A stretch of 64,000 nucleotides of DNA, taken from contig JAHBVS010000001.1 in assembly GCA_019637445.1 (NCBI GenBank), positions 1,461,586 through 1,525,585 on the forward strand. The letters run 5' to 3'. Below are positions 43,965 to 53,074 of the stretch, one piece after another. The stretch is from Gemmatimonadaceae bacterium (GTDB lineage Bacteria > Gemmatimonadota > Gemmatimonadetes > Gemmatimonadales > Gemmatimonadaceae). Both the position numbers and the translations under genes were made by a program. How positions within the stretch are numbered: the first letter of the stretch is position 1; every line of letters starts with the position of its first letter. The notes under the pieces are model-generated. The model saw nothing but the letters and a program-made list of their open reading frames with translations. It searched no databases and had not been told where the DNA came from.

Positions 43965-44852
43965 TCAGCGCCGCTCGTCGAGGGTGTCGGTCACCGGGAC
44001 CAGGCGCGTGGGTGTGCGCTCGATCACACGCACCGCCAGCAGGTTCTGGTCGGCGCGGTTCATCGTGGACATCAATGACTCGCTGGGCTGCCGCACCGCC
44101 CAGCCAAGGCTGAACGGCACCGGCGCCGTGCGCAGCGCCGAGGCCTGCATGCGTTCCGCAACGCCACGCACCTGCCCCTCACTCGCGCCACGCAGGATGA
44201 CCACGAACTCGTCGCCGCCCACGCGCACCACCGGTTCCTCGGCGCGAACCTGCCGCATCAGGAATCGGCTCATCCGGATGAGCGTGTTGTCGCCCATCTG
44301 GTGACCGTACTGGTCGTTGTACTGCTTGAAGTGGTCGATGTCGATGAAGACGCAGCCCCAACTCTCGTCACCGGGGCTCAGGGCCTCGTCGAGCTCGGCC
44401 AGATGCCGACGGTTGTAGCAGCCGGTGAGCGGATCGCGCACGCTGCGCTGGCGCAGCTCCTCCTCGAGCACCTTGCGCTGGGTGATGTCGACCAGAATGC
44501 CGTGGAACAGCGTTTCGCCCGTGTCCTCATCCCGCACGGAGTAGACCGTGTCGAGCACGGTCAGCAACGCACCGTCGGGTCGGACGAGCTGCAGCTCAAA
44601 GTCGCGCACGAAGCCGTCGCGATCGATCTGCTCGAGTTCCGCGAGGCGACGGGACGGGTCGACCACCATCTCGTTGGCGCCATAGTTGGAGAGGTCGTCC
44701 AGCGAGCGCACGCCGAGCAGGGAGAAGAATGCCGGGTTCGCGTCCAGCACCTGCCCGCGGGCGTTGGTGATGTAGATTGCCTCGCGCAGGTTGGCGACCA
44801 ACGAGCGGAGGCTGTCGGCATCCTGCAACGAGCGGAAGCGTGACGTGCTCAC
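43965..44852 (-). CDS. PAS-GGDEF diguanylate cyclase
   Basis: 295 residues from the GTG at 44852, overlapping the HD-GYP stop as GTGA. N-terminal PAS domain (about 20-130; ITNARGQVLDANPAFFSLLG, with a PAC end ILVDITQRK). GGDEF domain about 140-285: DPLTGCYNRRHL, FIDIDHFKQYND, GDNTLIRMSRFL and the intact active site VRVGGDEFVV, so it should make c-di-GMP. No inhibitory RxxD site is evident upstream of the active site. It is cytoplasmic. It is the last gene of the operon, paired with an HD-GYP protein that may degrade the same nucleotide. Confidence 0.9.
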   Translation of the reverse strand: MSTSRFRSLQDADSLRSLVANLREAIYITNARGQVLDANPAFFSLLGVRSLDDLSNYGANEMVVDPSRRLAELEQIDRDGFVRDFELQLVRPDGALLTVLDTVYSVRDEDTGETLFHGILVDITQRKVLEEELRQRSVRDPLTGCYNRRHLAELDEALSPGDESWGCVFIDIDHFKQYNDQYGHQMGDNTLIRMSRFLMRQVRAEEPVVRVGGDEFVVILRGASEGQVRGVAERMQASALRTAPVPFSLGWAVRQPSESLMSTMNRADQNLLAVRVIERTPTRLVPVTDTLDERR

Positions 44853-46012
44853 GAGAGCACCGCCTCGCGGCGTTCCCACTGGCGCATCATTGCGCAGAAG
44901 GCTGCCGCCGCGTCCGCGTCAAAATCCGGGCCCGCACCAGCCTCGATGTGCGTGAGCACCCGCTCCGCGTCCCAGGCCTCGCGGTACGGGCGGTTGGTAC
45001 GCAACGCATCGTACACGTCGCAGACGTGGACAAGCTTGCTCGCCGCGTGCACGCCGCGGTCGAAGTGTCGCTTAGGGTAGCCCTGCCCGTTGACCATGAT
45101 GTGGTGTTCGTACGCGACCGCGGCCGCCAAATCGAGGTCGCGATCGCTCTCGTAGATGATCTTGGCCCCGTCCACCGGGTGCCGGCGCATCACCGCCCAT
45201 TCCTCATCCGTCAGCTTGCCCGGCTTGGTCAGGACTTCCTTGGGAATGCGCACCTTGCCGAGATCGTGCAAGAGTCCCGCCACGCCGAAGGCGCGCACGT
45301 CACGGGGTGACATTCCCATCCACTCCGCCAGCCCCATCGTGAGCACGCTCACGTTGAGGCTGTGCGTTGTGGTGTATTGGTCAAACTCCTTCATTTGCAC
45401 CAGCGGCATCACGATGTTGCGGTCCCCGTGCATCGCCAGGGACAACGAGCGCACAACGCTCTCCGCCTCGACCAGTGGCAGATCGCCCGTCATCTGCACC
45501 TCGCCGTGCATCCACTGGACGGTCTCGGCTTCCTCGCCGAGCGTATAGAGCAACGTCTTCTCGGATTCCGGTGCGAGGAGCGGCATCGCCACGCGCACGG
45601 GCTCCTCACTGCCCTTGACGCCGATGGCGCCGAACTTGATGGTCGACCTCCGCTCGGGGCTCCGCGTCGAGCTGTCGATGGCCTGCAGCGTCAGCCTGGC
45701 CAGCACCTCGTCCAGGAACACCTCAAACTCCTCGCGCGTCGTCGCCCGCTGGAATTCCAGCCGCTGCACGCCGGCGTTGGCCAGGCGCGTGCCCCAATCC
45801 CAGTCGCCGAGCTCGCGCAGCGCCAGCTCTCCGTAGATGACATCCGTACCGAGGAAGCTGAAGCGGGGCCGCGGATCGCCCTCCAGCAGCAGCCCGAGCC
45901 GTTCGTACGCCGCCTCGATGGTGCGGGTACGCGCCGGATGCCCCTCGCGATACAAGGCCATCGTCGCGAGCGCTTGCGCAAAGGAGGTCAGGAAGCGAAC
46001 GGCCTCCATCAT
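44849..46012 (-). CDS. HD-GYP-type phosphodiesterase with novel N-terminal domain
   Basis: 387 residues, ATGA overlap with the upstream gene. C-terminal HD-GYP domain (about 195-365): TTHSLNVSVL, GLLHDLGKVRIP, RRHPVDGAKII, YEHHIMVNGQGYP and CDVYDALRTNRPYR. The HD and GYP signatures are present, though HHE-type residues read EHHIM. N-terminal 110 residues (ALYREGHP) resemble the N-terminus of the adjacent HEAT-like protein. Likely c-di-GMP phosphodiesterase or related cyclic-dinucleotide enzyme, acting with the diguanylate cyclase downstream. Confidence 0.88.
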   Translation of the reverse strand: MMEAVRFLTSFAQALATMALYREGHPARTRTIEAAYERLGLLLEGDPRPRFSFLGTDVIYGELALRELGDWDWGTRLANAGVQRLEFQRATTREEFEVFLDEVLARLTLQAIDSSTRSPERRSTIKFGAIGVKGSEEPVRVAMPLLAPESEKTLLYTLGEEAETVQWMHGEVQMTGDLPLVEAESVVRSLSLAMHGDRNIVMPLVQMKEFDQYTTTHSLNVSVLTMGLAEWMGMSPRDVRAFGVAGLLHDLGKVRIPKEVLTKPGKLTDEEWAVMRRHPVDGAKIIYESDRDLDLAAAVAYEHHIMVNGQGYPKRHFDRGVHAASKLVHVCDVYDALRTNRPYREAWDAERVLTHIEAGAGPDFDADAAAAFCAMMRQWERREAVLS

Positions 46013-48156
46013 GGGTCAGGCTCCTCGCGGATCGCAGGATTCGAAGTTGGGGTGTCGACGGCAGCGGTCGGTCGGGACGTCATTGCTGCGGCAGCCGTGA
46101 TCTCAGGATCATTGCTCGCCCGCGCCAGTACCAGCGCAGCGCGCGCCTCACGAGTATCCCGCCAATGCACGGCCAGGCCTTCGATAGCGGCAAGCATCTC
46201 CGGGGACTTGGGCGCCAACGCGTCACGTCTCAGCAACTTGCTGGTGCGGATCACCCGGCCAACGAGCCAGACCGCAGTGTCGCCGGTACGTGCCGACGCC
46301 AAGGCACGGATGCCAAGGGCTCGGAGGTCTGGGGACAACAAGTCGTCGTCCGCACGGTTGCGCAGCACGGCTGCCGCCTCGCGCGGACAGTTGTTCATCG
46401 CCGCGCCAAGCGCAAGCCGCACATTGGCCTCGTGCGAGTCGCCGAGCGCCGCGACGATGGCCATGTCGCGCGTCATCGGGTCGCGCAACTGTTGGCGGTA
46501 TGCCTCGCGTCTCACGGCAGCATCCGGATGCAGAATCCACGCCGCGGCGTCGTAGCCGGACTGCCACTCGGGATGCCGTCCCAGCAGCGCAATCAGCGGC
46601 CGCAACAGGGACCACCGCACGGCCTGTAGCCGCTCGAGGATCTCCGGCCCGGCCTCGGCGCCCACGCGCTCCAGCAAGCCGAGCAGTGTCTGTTGGCTGC
46701 GTTCGTCCGATGTGCCTTCCAGCGCATCAAGCAGCGGCGATGCCGCAGCCGCACCCATCTGCCGCACGAGGCGATCAAGAATCGGCTGCGGCAGCGGGTC
46801 CACCAGCAGCTGCTCGCGCAGTCGCGTCGCCGTCGCCACGTGTCGCCACAGCACGGCACGCATCCACTCGGCAGGCGCGTTGTCCACCAAGTCCAGCAGG
46901 GGGCCGAGGTCGGGACCGTTCGCCAGCTTGGCCACTGAACGCCATACCTGCTCCCCCAGCGTCTCGATCTCCAGCCCCATCGCCAGCAGACGCTCCGGCT
47001 CGATCGGATACGCCACCTCCTGCGCAACGGCCTTCGGCGCGGCTGCCGCCATCTTCTCCAGGGCGTCGCGATAGCCATCCGGGTTCGGGTCGTCCAGCTG
47101 CCAGTCCTCGAGCAGCTTGGCGACCTGCTCGCGTAGCGCACCGTCGGCCTGCGACCGGATCGGCGCGGAGCCCTCCTCCGCGTGCGCGGCGAGCTTGGTC
47201 AGCATCCGCATCATCGAGTGCGAGACGTTCTGCTGCGAACTGTGCGCGGCCGCGCGCACAAGCTCCACCACCGCGTCCACCGCCATCCCTTGCGAGGCGT
47301 CAAGCACGAACTTGTGACGCTGCTGGCGGTCGCCGCTCATATGCATCAGACGTTCCAGCGTCTCCGGCGAGAGCTGCCCGACGAGTTGCGAGATGCGACG
47401 CTGCAGCGCGGCCGCGTCACGCCCGCTCCGTGTCTTCAGCTCTTCCGCGATCTGCAGCATGTAGCCGACGACGACCTGATCGTAGGCGGCATCGCGCTTG
47501 TGCTCCTCGATCGCCTTCGCCACCACGGTCGGTTCCACGCTCTCGACATCGTCGGAGTCGAAGCGGTCGGCCTCGGCCACCAGCGCCGCGCGGGCCAGCC
47601 CCACCCACAACGCCGCCGAGCGGTTGCCCCGGTCCGCCCCGCCCCGCATCGAGCCGTCGCCCTCCTCCGACGCACCGGGGTCTTCCTCGATCAACTGCAG
47701 CTGCGCGAAGGTCAGCGGAAACAGCCGGATGTGCGGCCACTGGGTCAGCACCTCGGGGCCCTCCAGGCCGAGCGGTCGCGGCAGCCGGCCGGCATCGACC
47801 GACACCGTCGCAAGCATATCCGTCAGCTCATCCTCGGTCACGCCGTGCGTGAACTTCACGGCGCCCAGGTGGTGCCGGTGCAAGCGCGCCGCAAGCTCCC
47901 GCAGCACCGGATTGGCTTCGTCCGTTGCGACACCCTCGATGATCAACTGGTGCCGGGCCACACCCAGCGAGAGCGTCGCACGCTCCTTCAGCAAGGTCGC
48001 CAGCCGCGCGCTGAGGTCCGCCGTGGTGTTCTCCAGCAGCGGATGCCCAGCCGGATAGATGGCGTTCTTGTGCAGCCCGATCGAGAACTCGATCAGGAAA
48101 TCGGAGAGCTCCTTGGAGAGCGTGGCGACCTCGCCACCCGTACCGATTCGCGCCAT
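46009..48156 (-). CDS. HEAT-like helical-repeat protein
   Basis: 715 residues from the ATG at 48156; the frame extends 17 codons upstream without similarity. N-terminal domain (about 15-125; NAIYPAGHPLLENT) resembles that of the HD-GYP protein encoded next. An acidic linker (EEDPGASEEGDGS) follows. The rest is all-helical, with HEAT-like repeats clearest after about 470 (LLDALEGTSDERSQQTLLGLLERVG; REAYRQQLRDPMTRDMAIVAALGDS; ALGIRALASARTGDTAVWLVGR). It is a probable scaffold for the cyclic-dinucleotide enzymes of the operon. No catalytic motif is seen. The exact repeat family is uncertain. Confidence 0.7.
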   Translation of the reverse strand: MARIGTGGEVATLSKELSDFLIEFSIGLHKNAIYPAGHPLLENTTADLSARLATLLKERATLSLGVARHQLIIEGVATDEANPVLRELAARLHRHHLGAVKFTHGVTEDELTDMLATVSVDAGRLPRPLGLEGPEVLTQWPHIRLFPLTFAQLQLIEEDPGASEEGDGSMRGGADRGNRSAALWVGLARAALVAEADRFDSDDVESVEPTVVAKAIEEHKRDAAYDQVVVGYMLQIAEELKTRSGRDAAALQRRISQLVGQLSPETLERLMHMSGDRQQRHKFVLDASQGMAVDAVVELVRAAAHSSQQNVSHSMMRMLTKLAAHAEEGSAPIRSQADGALREQVAKLLEDWQLDDPNPDGYRDALEKMAAAAPKAVAQEVAYPIEPERLLAMGLEIETLGEQVWRSVAKLANGPDLGPLLDLVDNAPAEWMRAVLWRHVATATRLREQLLVDPLPQPILDRLVRQMGAAAASPLLDALEGTSDERSQQTLLGLLERVGAEAGPEILERLQAVRWSLLRPLIALLGRHPEWQSGYDAAAWILHPDAAVRREAYRQQLRDPMTRDMAIVAALGDSHEANVRLALGAAMNNCPREAAAVLRNRADDDLLSPDLRALGIRALASARTGDTAVWLVGRVIRTSKLLRRDALAPKSPEMLAAIEGLAVHWRDTREARAALVLARASNDPEITAAAAMTSRPTAAVDTPTSNPAIREEPDP

Positions 48157-48258
48157 TGACGCAAATATGTCTGGCGTGCAAGGACCGCGCTTCGCGACCC
48201 CTTCCACAACGGCCTAGTTTTAGGGGTCCGCCCAGACCTCCTCGCCACGCCCCTGCCC

Positions 48259-50268
48259 GTGCCCCAGACCGACGCCGCCCTGCAGCAGCTCGCCATCAAC
48301 ACCGTCCGCACCCTCTCGATGGATGCGGTCCAGCAAGCCGAGTCCGGCCACCCCGGCACCCCGATGGCCCTCGCGCCGCTGGCCTACGCGCTGTTTACCC
48401 GGCACATGCGCCACAACCCAGCCGACCCGCACTGGCCCGACCGCGACCGCTTTGTGCTCTCCGCCGGGCACGCGTCGATGCTGCTCTACTCGTCGCTCTT
48501 TCTGAGCGGCTACGACCTCCCGCTCGACGAGCTCAAGAACTTCCGCCAGTGGGGCAGCCGCACGCCTGGCCACCCAGAGTTCGGCCACACCGCCGGCGTC
48601 GAGACCACCACGGGCCCGCTCGGACAGGGCGTCGCCAACGCCATCGGCATGGCGGTCGCCGAGGCGCACCTCGCCTCGCTGTTCAATCGCGATGGCCACG
48701 GCGTGATCGACCACTGGACCTGGTTCATCGCCGGCGACGGCTGCCTGCAGGAAGGCATCTCACACGAGGCCGCGTCGTTTGCCGGCCACCAGAAGCTTGG
48801 CAAGCTGATCGGCTTCTTCGATGACAACCGCATCACGATCGACGGGCGCACGGATCTGTCCTGCAGCGACGACCACGCCAAGCGCTTCGAGGCCTACGGC
48901 TGGCAGGTGTTGCACATCGCCGACGTCAACGACCAGTCGCAGATCGACAGCGCCATCGCCGCGGCCAAGTCCGACACCACGCGCCCCACGCTGATCATCA
49001 CGCGGACGATCATCGGCTTCGGCGCCCCCACGCGGGCCGACACCGCGAAGGCGCACGGCGAGCCGCTGGGCAAGGACGAGATCCGGCTCACCAAGGAAGG
49101 TTACGGCTGGCCGTCCACCGAGCCCTTCCACGTGCCCGACGCAGCGCTCGCGCACTGGCGCCTGGCCAAGGAACGCGGTGTGAACCTGCAGGCCGAGTGG
49201 ATGCGCCGCTTCGCTGACTACACGAAGATTTTCCCCAGCGAGGCCAAGGAGCTCGGCCGCCGCTGGCACGGCGACCTGCCCGCTGGCTGGGAGAAGGCGA
49301 TTCCAGAGTTCACGGCCGAGAACGGCAACATCGCCAGCCGCGCGGCGTCGGGCATCGTGCTCAACGCCATCGCGCCCGCAGTGCCGGAGTTGATAGGTGG
49401 CTCGGCCGACCTCACCGGCTCCAACCTCACCAACATCAAGGGCTCGGCGGTCTACCAGCCCGCGCAGCGCGGCGGCCGCAACTTCCATTTCGGCATCCGT
49501 GAGCACGCAATGGGCTCCGTGATGAACGGGATGGCGCTGCACGGTGGCATCATTCCCTACGGCGGCACCTTCCTCGTCTTCGCCGACTACATGCGGCCGG
49601 CGATCCGCCTCGCCGCCCTGATGAAGCAGCAGGTCATCTATGTCTTCACGCACGACTCCATCGGACTCGGCGAGGACGGACCCACGCACCAGCCGGTCGA
49701 GCATCTCACCGCGCTGCGCTGCATCCCGAACCTGCTCGTGCTGCGCCCCGCTGACGCCAACGAGACCGCGGAGGCCTGGCGCGCGGCGGTGAAGCATCGC
49801 ACGGGACCGGTGGCTTTGGTGCTCACGCGTCAGAAGCTGCCGCTGATTGATCGCACGACGCACGGCGCGGCGAGAGGCCTGGCACAGGGTGGCTACGTGC
49901 TGAAGGACGCACCCGAGGGCTCGACGCCCAGCGCCGTGATACTTGCCACAGGCTCCGAAGTGGAGATTGCGCTCAAGGCGCAGTCTCAGCTCGCCGCCGA
50001 GGGCATCGCCACGCGCGTTGTCTCGATGCCGTCGATGGAGCTCTTCGCCGAGCAGGACGCGGCGTACCGCGAGTCCGTGCTACCCGCCGGCGTGCGTCGC
50101 GTGGCCGTCGAGGCCGCGCATCCGATGAGCTGGTACCGCTGGGTCGGTGCGGATGGGGCCATCGTCGGCATCGAGACGTTCGGTGCCTCCGCGCCGTACC
50201 AGAAGCTCTACCAGGAGTACGGCATCACGGCAGAGGCCGTGGTTGCTGCGGTGAAGGCTCAGCACTGA
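48259..50268 (+). CDS. tkt: transketolase
   Basis: 669 residues, GTG start. Thiamine pyrophosphate motif [13 protein letters not shown]...[10 protein letters not shown]-terminal [24 protein letters not shown]; active-site histidines in [11 protein letters not shown] and [21 protein letters not shown]; pyrimidine-domain [21 protein letters not shown]-terminal [12 protein letters not shown]. It is full length for the family. It moves two-carbon ketol units between sugar phosphates in the non-oxidative pentose phosphate pathway. It is divergent from the HEAT-like gene, with a 102-bp gap. Confidence 0.96.
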   Translation: MPQTDAALQQLAINTVRTLSMDAVQQAESGHPGTPMALAPLAYALFTRHMRHNPADPHWPDRDRFVLSAGHASMLLYSSLFLSGYDLPLDELKNFRQWGSRTPGHPEFGHTAGVETTTGPLGQGVANAIGMAVAEAHLASLFNRDGHGVIDHWTWFIAGDGCLQEGISHEAASFAGHQKLGKLIGFFDDNRITIDGRTDLSCSDDHAKRFEAYGWQVLHIADVNDQSQIDSAIAAAKSDTTRPTLIITRTIIGFGAPTRADTAKAHGEPLGKDEIRLTKEGYGWPSTEPFHVPDAALAHWRLAKERGVNLQAEWMRRFADYTKIFPSEAKELGRRWHGDLPAGWEKAIPEFTAENGNIASRAASGIVLNAIAPAVPELIGGSADLTGSNLTNIKGSAVYQPAQRGGRNFHFGIREHAMGSVMNGMALHGGIIPYGGTFLVFADYMRPAIRLAALMKQQVIYVFTHDSIGLGEDGPTHQPVEHLTALRCIPNLLVLRPADANETAEAWRAAVKHRTGPVALVLTRQKLPLIDRTTHGAARGLAQGGYVLKDAPEGSTPSAVILATGSEVEIALKAQSQLAAEGIATRVVSMPSMELFAEQDAAYRESVLPAGVRRVAVEAAHPMSWYRWVGADGAIVGIETFGASAPYQKLYQEYGITAEAVVAAVKAQH

Positions 50269-50275
50269 GCGCGCG

Positions 50276-51283
50276 ATGAGCGCGTTCACGGCGCGGGTTC
50301 CCGGGCTCGCGCTTGCCGTGGCGGTGGCCGCGGTGGCGACAGCGCTTGCCGCCGCCGAGACGCGGGTGCTCGGGCATCCCGTGGTGGACGCGCTGGTGAT
50401 TGCCATCCTGCTCGGCATGCTCGTGCGCGCGGTGCTTCCGCGTGCCGAGCGCTTTGCGTCCGGCATCGACTTCGCAGCCAAGGAAGTGCTCGAGGTCGCG
50501 GTGTTCTTGCTTGGCGCCTCCGTTGACCTCACGGCGTTGGTACGCGCGGGCCCCGCACTCGCCGCCGGCGTGTTGCTCTTGGTCGCGCTTGGACTCGCCG
50601 CCGCGTACGGCATCGCGCGCGCACTCGGACTGCCGCACACGCTGGCCTTGCTGGTCGGCTGCGGCAATGCCATTTGCGGCAACTCGGCCATTGCCGCCGT
50701 CGCCCCGGCCATCGGTGCGCCACGCGAGCACGTGGCCTCGGCCATCGCGTTCACCGCCGTGCTTGGCGTGGTTGCAGTGATTGGCCTGCCGCTGTTGATG
50801 GTGCCGCTTGGCTACTCGGAACGGCAGTTCGGCGTGCTCGTTGGGCTCACGGTGTACGCGGTGCCGCAGGTCTTGGCCGCTGCACTGCCGGTCGGTGTCG
50901 TCGCGGGGCAGATGGCGACGTTGGTGAAGCTCGCGCGCGTGTTGCTACTCGGCCCAGTCGTGCTCGTGGCCGCCCTCACGCACGCTGGACGGCGCGCCGA
51001 CGCTCCCAAGCTGCGCTGGACGCAGGTCGTGCCGTGGTTCGTAGTTGGCTTCGCGCTCCTCGCCGCCGCGCGCACGATGGAATGGATCGGTGATGATGCT
51101 GCCGCCGCAGTGCGCACGGTCTCGCATCAACTCACGTTGTTGGCCATGGCGGCGTTGGGCCTCGCGGTGGACCTTAGGACCATGCGGCACGTCGGGCCGC
51201 GCGTGGCGGCCACCGCGGCGCTTTCGCTCGCCGCCCTGGTGGCCCTCGCCATCCTGCTGATCCGGATCCTGCAGCTCGGCTGA
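50276..51283 (+). CDS. YeiH/UPF0324-family membrane transporter
   Basis: 335 residues with about ten hydrophobic helices. The family signature VGCGNAICGNSAIAAVAPAI is present, followed by ERQFGVLVGLTVYAVPQVLAAA. YeiH-family proteins are annotated as putative sulfate exporters; that role is family-level and not proven. It starts 7 nt after the transketolase stop, so the two are likely co-transcribed. No sulfur-metabolism gene is adjacent. Confidence 0.88.
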   Translation: MSAFTARVPGLALAVAVAAVATALAAAETRVLGHPVVDALVIAILLGMLVRAVLPRAERFASGIDFAAKEVLEVAVFLLGASVDLTALVRAGPALAAGVLLLVALGLAAAYGIARALGLPHTLALLVGCGNAICGNSAIAAVAPAIGAPREHVASAIAFTAVLGVVAVIGLPLLMVPLGYSERQFGVLVGLTVYAVPQVLAAALPVGVVAGQMATLVKLARVLLLGPVVLVAALTHAGRRADAPKLRWTQVVPWFVVGFALLAAARTMEWIGDDAAAAVRTVSHQLTLLAMAALGLAVDLRTMRHVGPRVAATAALSLAALVALAILLIRILQLG

Positions 51284-51285
51284 GC

Positions 51286-51305
51286 GCGGGCCAGAGTCGG
51301 CCCGC
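51286..51305 (+). terminator. hairpin after the yeiH-like gene
   Basis: 7-bp GCGGGCC/GGCCCGC stem with a 6-nt loop, 2 nt after the stop. It has no U-tract, so it is only a weak candidate for the end of the tkt operon. Confidence 0.3.
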
Positions 51306-51451
51306 AGATCGCAGACGCGAGCCGACGGCACTCAGCGTCCCGCCCGGCATCGCCGTACATAGATGCACGTGGAGATTTGCCCGTGACGAGCACGGACGCG
51401 AACTTCCCACCCCGCATCGCCTCGCTGCCCGTTCCTCCGGAGACCTGCCGC

Positions 51452-53074
51452 ATGACGTCCCGCCGCGACTTCCTCGCGACCGCCGGCCTCACCGCCAGCG
51501 CCCTCGCCCTCGCCTCGCGCCAAGTCGGCGCGACCACCGCCTCGCCGATCCTCACGGCGACCACCGAGCCCGACCCGCAGGTGAAGGTCCTGCTGATGGC
51601 CGCGCTCAACGCCGCCAAGCTCGCCGGCGCCTCCTGGGCCGACGCACGCGTGCAGCGCCAGCGCCGCCAGAACCTCGGCACCCGCGAGCAACAGGTCACC
51701 AACGTGCTCGACACCGACACAATCGGCTGCGGTGTGCGCGTGATCGTGGACGGCACCTGGGGCTTCTCCGCCACCCGCGTCCTCACGCCCGATGGCGTCG
51801 CGCGCGCGGCGCGCCAGGCCGTGGCACTGGCCAAGGCCAACCGCGTAGCCCGCGACCGCATCGTCACGCTGGCACCCACGGCCGTGCATCCCAACGCCAG
51901 CTGGAAGTCGAGCTACACGATCGACCCCTGGAGCGTCCCGGTCGAGGAGAAGGTGGACCTGCTGCTCAAGGCCAACGCGGCGGCGATGGGCGTCAAGAAC
52001 ATCCGCTTCGTGAATTCCAACCTCTCCTTCGTGAAGGAAGAGCGTTCCTACGCGAACACCGAGGGCTCGATGATCGCGCAGGACGTCGTGCGCAGCTGGG
52101 TTACGATGTCCGTCACCGCGATTTCCGACGACCGCACGGAGGTCGCCACGCGCGGCCCCGAGGTTATCCAGCCCATGGGGCGTGGCTGGGAGTACGTGCT
52201 CGAGAACGACATCGTCGCCAACGCGCCCGTCTGGGCCGAACAAGCGCGCGAGAAGCTCACCGCGCGCTCGGTGGATGTCGGGCGCTGGGACCTCATCCTG
52301 CATCCCTCGCAACTCTTCCTCACCATCCACGAGAGCATCGGGCACCCCACCGAGCTCGACCGTGCGATGGGCTACGAGGCCAACTACGCGGGCACCAGCT
52401 TCATCGCCCCGCCCGACGACGTGCTCGGCAAGCTGCGCCTCGGCCCCGACCACCTCACCATCCGCGGCGATCGCTCGCAGCCGAATGCGCTCTCGACCAT
52501 CGGCTACGACGACGATGGCGTGCAGCCGGACGACTTCGACATCATCAAGAACGGCCTCTTCTGGGACTACCAGACCACGCGCGAGCAGGCCGAGTGGCTG
52601 CGGCCCTGGTACGAGAAGAACAACATGCCGGTGCGCTCGCACGGCTGTGCGTACGCACAGAGCTGGAGCGATGTCGCGTTCCAGCGCATGCCGAACGTGT
52701 CGATCGTGCCCGACCAGCGCGTGGATCGTTCGTGGAACGACCTCATCGCCGCCACCGACCGCGGCATCGCGATGATCGGGCGCGCGTCGTACTCGATTGA
52801 CCAGCAGCGCTACAACGCGCAGTTCGGCGCGCAGATCTGCTACGAGGTGCGCGGTGGAAAGATCGTCGGCCAGCTCAAGGACGTGGCCTACGTGATGCGC
52901 ACCAGCGAGTTCTGGAACTCCATCGACCTCATCGGTGGCCAGTCCTCCTACGAGCTCGGCGGCACCTTCAACGACGGCAAGGGCCAGCCCGGCCAGTCCA
53001 ACGCGGTCTCGCACGGCTGCCCGCCCTGCGTCTTCCGCAACATCAACGTCCTCAACACGGGGCGGACCCTGTGA
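51452..53074 (+). CDS. TldD-like metallopeptidase with Tat signal
   Basis: 540 residues from the ATG at 51452, preceded by GGAGA. The N-terminus is a twin-arginine signal (SRRDFLATAGLTASALALAS). The TldD/PmbA-family zinc motif HESIGH is at 293-298, with EANYAGTSF and GLFWDYQTTREQA nearby; both match TldD-type subunits. TldD/TldE heterodimers degrade or trim peptides inside a closed chamber. The next gene, GTGA-coupled, encodes the second subunit. The Tat signal predicts export of a folded protein. Confidence 0.88.
   Translation: MTSRRDFLATAGLTASALALASRQVGATTASPILTATTEPDPQVKVLLMAALNAAKLAGASWADARVQRQRRQNLGTREQQVTNVLDTDTIGCGVRVIVDGTWGFSATRVLTPDGVARAARQAVALAKANRVARDRIVTLAPTAVHPNASWKSSYTIDPWSVPVEEKVDLLLKANAAAMGVKNIRFVNSNLSFVKEERSYANTEGSMIAQDVVRSWVTMSVTAISDDRTEVATRGPEVIQPMGRGWEYVLENDIVANAPVWAEQAREKLTARSVDVGRWDLILHPSQLFLTIHESIGHPTELDRAMGYEANYAGTSFIAPPDDVLGKLRLGPDHLTIRGDRSQPNALSTIGYDDDGVQPDDFDIIKNGLFWDYQTTREQAEWLRPWYEKNNMPVRSHGCAYAQSWSDVAFQRMPNVSIVPDQRVDRSWNDLIAATDRGIAMIGRASYSIDQQRYNAQFGAQICYEVRGGKIVGQLKDVAYVMRTSEFWNSIDLIGGQSSYELGGTFNDGKGQPGQSNAVSHGCPPCVFRNINVLNTGRTL

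Noticed and set aside
41706-44078. 790-codon open frame on the plus strand
   Set aside because: Fully antisense to the VIT/VWA gene, which has recognised domains; the translation is Arg/His-rich low-complexity, typical of a high-GC shadow frame.
46290-47852. 520-codon open frame on the plus strand
   Set aside because: Antisense to the HEAT-like gene; Pro/Arg/Ser-rich translation of GC-skewed codon positions.
51332-53014. 560-codon open frame on the minus strand
   Set aside because: Antisense to the TldD-like gene; translation is His/Arg/Val-rich with no motif.
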